The notes under the pieces were generated by a model that saw only the letters and a list, made by a program, of their open reading frames with translations, made no database searches and was not told where the DNA came from. From Neolecta irregularis DAH-3 (lineage: Eukaryota > Ascomycota > Neolectomycetes > Neolectales > Neolectaceae), in NCBI GenBank assembly GCA_001929475.1, contig LXFE01000144.1:1-51030 (forward strand): 51,030 nt of DNA. The letters run 5' to 3'. Shown here piece after piece: positions 48,561-51,030 of the stretch. Every line of letters begins with the position of its first letter. Positions within the stretch are counted from its first letter, which is position 1. The translations under genes were made by a program, and so were the position numbers.

Positions 48561-49950
48561 GGAGGTTGTTTGTGCAACCCTAGGATGGTGGTAGGGGAGA
48601 AGACTGGCAGGAGCGAGCTTTATAGCAATTTTGTGGAGTGTGGGGAAGAATGTCCGTCTCGGCGACACTCGCTTAATCCAGCTCGGGCGAAACCAGACCT
48701 CACTCACCTCCTGCGTGGGGGCAGCCTGCAGACCGCCATCCCAGCTTTTTTGGCATTAGCCTAGTCCAGAGCCATGGCCGTTTCTTTGTCCTGGACCATC
48801 TCTATTCGGCCCAGAATATCCTGAGCGTAATACTAGGGTAGTCATTCTCTTAGGACAGTCATATGACAAGCCGCACGCCACACTGTTTACGCCAATCAAA
48901 GCTGATTGGCGCGAAGGATCGCACATTCGACTTAGGCTACCTAGAAGTACAAAATAGTCTGAATGATTTGCAGTTGTGTAGTTGCATAAGCTGTGCAGGT
49001 GACTCGACGAGCCAGTTGCTTTAGGCAAGACTAGCAGAGTCGCTTCGTACCAGATTTATTATTGGCATGTTCACTTTGGCATTGAAGCCTGCTCCAGCGC
49101 CAACTACAGTGCTGCACGTCTTCGACTTGCGTAGGTGGTGGTTGATGATCGGCTAACCAGTCAACGTGACCATTTGCCGTATTTTAGACTCGCGTCATTC
49201 AAGCCCTCGATATTATCCTATTTACTTCGGGAATACGTCATCGGTCAAACAATTCTGATACTTTAATGCCTTTGCCTCTCCGTATCAGTTCAGTTCTCGT
49301 TCACTGCAGGCCGAAGCGAACTCGGCTCTGTACACCCGTCACACGGGCAATGTTTGAAGTAAGATGCGAAACTCAGTTTCCCACAGCAAGCACTGCGCTT
49401 CTCATTCCTAACCTTGCCTTTCATTCCCATCGTCAATTACCTTCAATTTTTACTAATGACGCTGCGATCCTTCTCTCCTCATCGGGAGAGATTATGATAC
49501 CGATGACGTGTACTTTGCTATCCTTGACATCAGACTATGAATCTATCATTCGAGAAAGGACAGTTCTCCAGGGCTTTGACTTGCAAACCTGATGAAGATC
49601 TCATCTGTCGTGCCATAATCAATAGGCAAATATTTAGAGCTGATGCCATTTCTTACTTTTCATCCCTCTGTTAGCACACAGGGTGCAATCAGTGTTCACA
49701 GTGAGTTTTGACTGCTTTGACAAATGGTAGGTTCTTGGTGGAAATGGGGTTGAAGCTTTGATTTGCGAGGGCGCGGCCTTGTAGCGAGTAATCAAGTTAT
49801 CAAAGAAAAGATTTGACTCGCTATTCAGACAGTATCCTCGCCTATATAAAAGAAACATTCGCAGCCCTTTTATCCTATCCGCAGAACACATGCTATGCCA
49901 AAGTGGCTTGGAAAAACAAAGTTGATAAAGTAAGTAAGAAAACAAAAACA
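48561..49950. other. Long gene-free region upstream of the transporter
   Basis: About 1.4 kb. Frames at 48756-49028 (-) and 49266-49592 (+) have no recognisable domain. The first part should contain the transporter promoter. Confidence 0.35.
48890..48911. promoter_or_regulatory. CCAAT-box palindrome
   Basis: CGCCAATCA and TGATTGGCG form a perfect inverted repeat of 9-base arms around AAGC. It carries a CCAAT core on each strand, about 330 bases upstream of the transporter start. CCAAT is the binding core of the fungal HAP/CBC complex. Confidence 0.5.
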
Positions 49951-49959
49951 AAAGATAAG

Positions 49960-50495
49960 AAACTTCTCTAAACTAGACCCAGTGATACAACCGGCCGCGT
50001 TTCACCTATAAGACCGATCCAATGACCCAGCTCTTCAAAGTTAAACGTAGAAACGCGTCGTTGGGTTTGGCTGAATGCGTGTTGAAGACGTCTAAAAATG
50101 CCGCGCAAGATAGTTGAGGTAAATGGCGTGACGATATGGGAGAGTGATGGGAATTCTGAAGGAGCGGGAGGGGATAACTGTTGAGGTAGATAGGGATAGA
50201 GGTAGATATAGGGTAGAGGTGAGGGAGGAGATGAAGTTTGTCGCTTTGAGCAAATTGCAATCAATTCACAGTTGAACAACCAACCAACGTATTTAGACGA
50301 AACATGCACTATCGGGATCATAATTTAAAGGCGAAACTAATAATCTGCCAACAAATTCAATACAAGAAAGTCAATGGGGGACCTTTGAAGAAGCATCACA
50401 TGGAGGAAACTACCAAAATACAGACTGACAGCCTGCCAGAGCATTCTCTAGGTGGATGGTTTGGATCTCTTGGTGAAGGCGTAAGGCATAACACT
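49960..50495. repeat. Dispersed repeat R1, copy B (longest copy)
   Basis: The left half (49960-50195) matches 7630-7915 in inverted orientation. The right half (50252-50490) matches 555-870 in direct orientation. This is thus the only copy in the window with both halves. It is about 540 bases, non-coding, and is interrupted on the right by the AAGTAAGTC cluster. Confidence 0.75.
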
Positions 50496-50504
50496 CCATC
50501 CGCT

Positions 50505-50612
50505 GTAGGCAGACTTGCTAACAAGTAAGTCGTTCAAGTCAGACTTACTTACTTACTTTAGCAAGTAAGTCCAAAAACCTAGACTTACTTGTTTGGACTT
50601 GATAGACTTGAC
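50505..50612. repeat. Cluster of AAGTAAGTC / GACTTACTT repeats
   Basis: In about 100 bases there are at least five copies of AAGTAAGTC or its complement, in both orientations (for example near 50524, 50541, 50563 and 50581), plus related GGACTTGAT and AGACTTGAC. Such short repeats in both orientations are typical of the subterminal region of hAT elements. Confidence 0.6.
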
Positions 50613-50739
50613 TGTTTAAGACTTTTAATGAGACATTTAATATTTTCTTAATATATCTACTGAAAATTATCTCCATTATCTGAAGAGATATTCCAGCACT
50701 TGTGCCACAGAAAATATTTCGACTTTTCACGACCAGACA

Positions 50740-51030
50740 GTTTCAATATCACCTAGTGAGAGTGATATTAATATATCAACCCCTGGTCCCGAATCTAATG
50801 ATGATGAGAGCAACTACGATGGCATTGATTGGAACTGACTACCAGATTACCAAAGGCCCTATAAGGACCTCCAACGAACTCCAAGCTTTATTTGGAAGTA
50901 TGGCTATCATATTCAGAGAAGATTAGGTAATAAGGAAGTTTATAATATGTATATTAATATATCTTTTCTTTTATATTTAGCTTATATGCTGCAATGCTTA
51001 CAATATGATGAGACACCCAGCTGCATCAAC
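50740..51030 (+). pseudogene. Decayed hAT/BED-type transposase, N-terminal part (runs off the window)
   Basis: One frame reads a Ser/acidic stretch, then DGIDWN, a TGA stop, LPDYQRP, TPSFIWKYGYHIQ and, after a likely 54-nt intron (50927-50980), a Cys-bearing YMLQCLQYDETPSCIN. The W-x-x-L-x-x-Y-x-R-P ... S-(W/F)-I-W-x-x-G-(Y/W) pattern plus a Cys pair is what I know from BED-like N-termini of fungal hAT transposases. The TGA (50840-50842) stands where the pattern expects Arg, so it may be a CGA to TGA change. The rest lies beyond the window, so type and integrity are uncertain. Confidence 0.45.

Noticed and set aside
48756..49592. Two 90-108 codon frames upstream of the transporter
   Set aside because: No recognisable domain or splicing partners; treated as non-coding.

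Overview
The window is nuclear DNA of a fungus, most likely a filamentous ascomycete (Pezizomycotina). It carries eukaryotic housekeeping genes (SEN1, SPT3, SmB, eL6, pICln/Lot5, CPA2, LEU4). It also carries fungal cell-surface and secretory proteins and one multi-pass membrane protein of a type I know mainly from Pezizomycotina (C-terminal half of 8340-10194). The species cannot be named from sequence alone. I rebuilt gene models by hand from family alignments and GT/GC...AG signals. All 18 spliced models stay in frame. They contain 62 introns, nearly all 31-51 nt, which is very short. Four of the 62 use a GC donor.

Left edge (1-3.1 kb): repeat-rich DNA, with a dispersed repeat at 555-870 and a Ty3-type Gag gene at 1496. 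Gag runs in frame into a gene for a GPI-anchored, serine-rich cell-wall-type protein. A clean tandem paralogue with its own signal peptide lies at 4056-4822. Next come LEU4 (leucine synthesis, 5587-7338), a multi-pass membrane protein (8340-10194, -), inositol phosphosphingolipid phospholipase C ISC1 (10442-11783), pyruvate decarboxylase (11999-14021, -) and UDP-glucose 6-dehydrogenase (14536-16197). The last two genes diverge from a GC-rich island.

Centre (16.9-30.8 kb): the 1,920-residue helicase SEN1, an unrecognised 304-residue protein, the truncated 3' end of a Ty3/gypsy element with a well-formed LTR, a copper amine oxidase (26161-28314) and a secreted phospholipase B (28791-30773, -).

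Right half: a secreted protein with three 22-residue repeats (31164-32081, -), pICln/Lot5 (33253-33854, -), an alpha/beta hydrolase with a long disordered N-terminus (34850-36510), pyroglutamyl-peptidase I (37278-37969, -), mitochondrial arginine-specific carbamoyl-phosphate synthase CPA2 (38510-41867), ribosomal protein eL6 (42275-42992), SmB (43616-44264, -), the SAGA subunit SPT3 (44548-45536) and a sugar transporter (46895-48560, -). The right edge is again mobile: another copy of the dispersed repeat, a cluster of AAGTAAGTC-type repeats, and what looks like the N-terminus of a decayed hAT/BED transposase running off the window.

No operon-like metabolic cluster is evident. The genes are independent single-copy genes, often in divergent or convergent pairs. 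I saw no CRISPR, rRNA or convincing tRNA. I found no clear new multi-gene system. The most unusual items are the Gag-GPI chimeric reading frame, the intron biology (tiny introns, excess GC-AG, an exon that is only ATG) and the repeat-protein secretion candidate.
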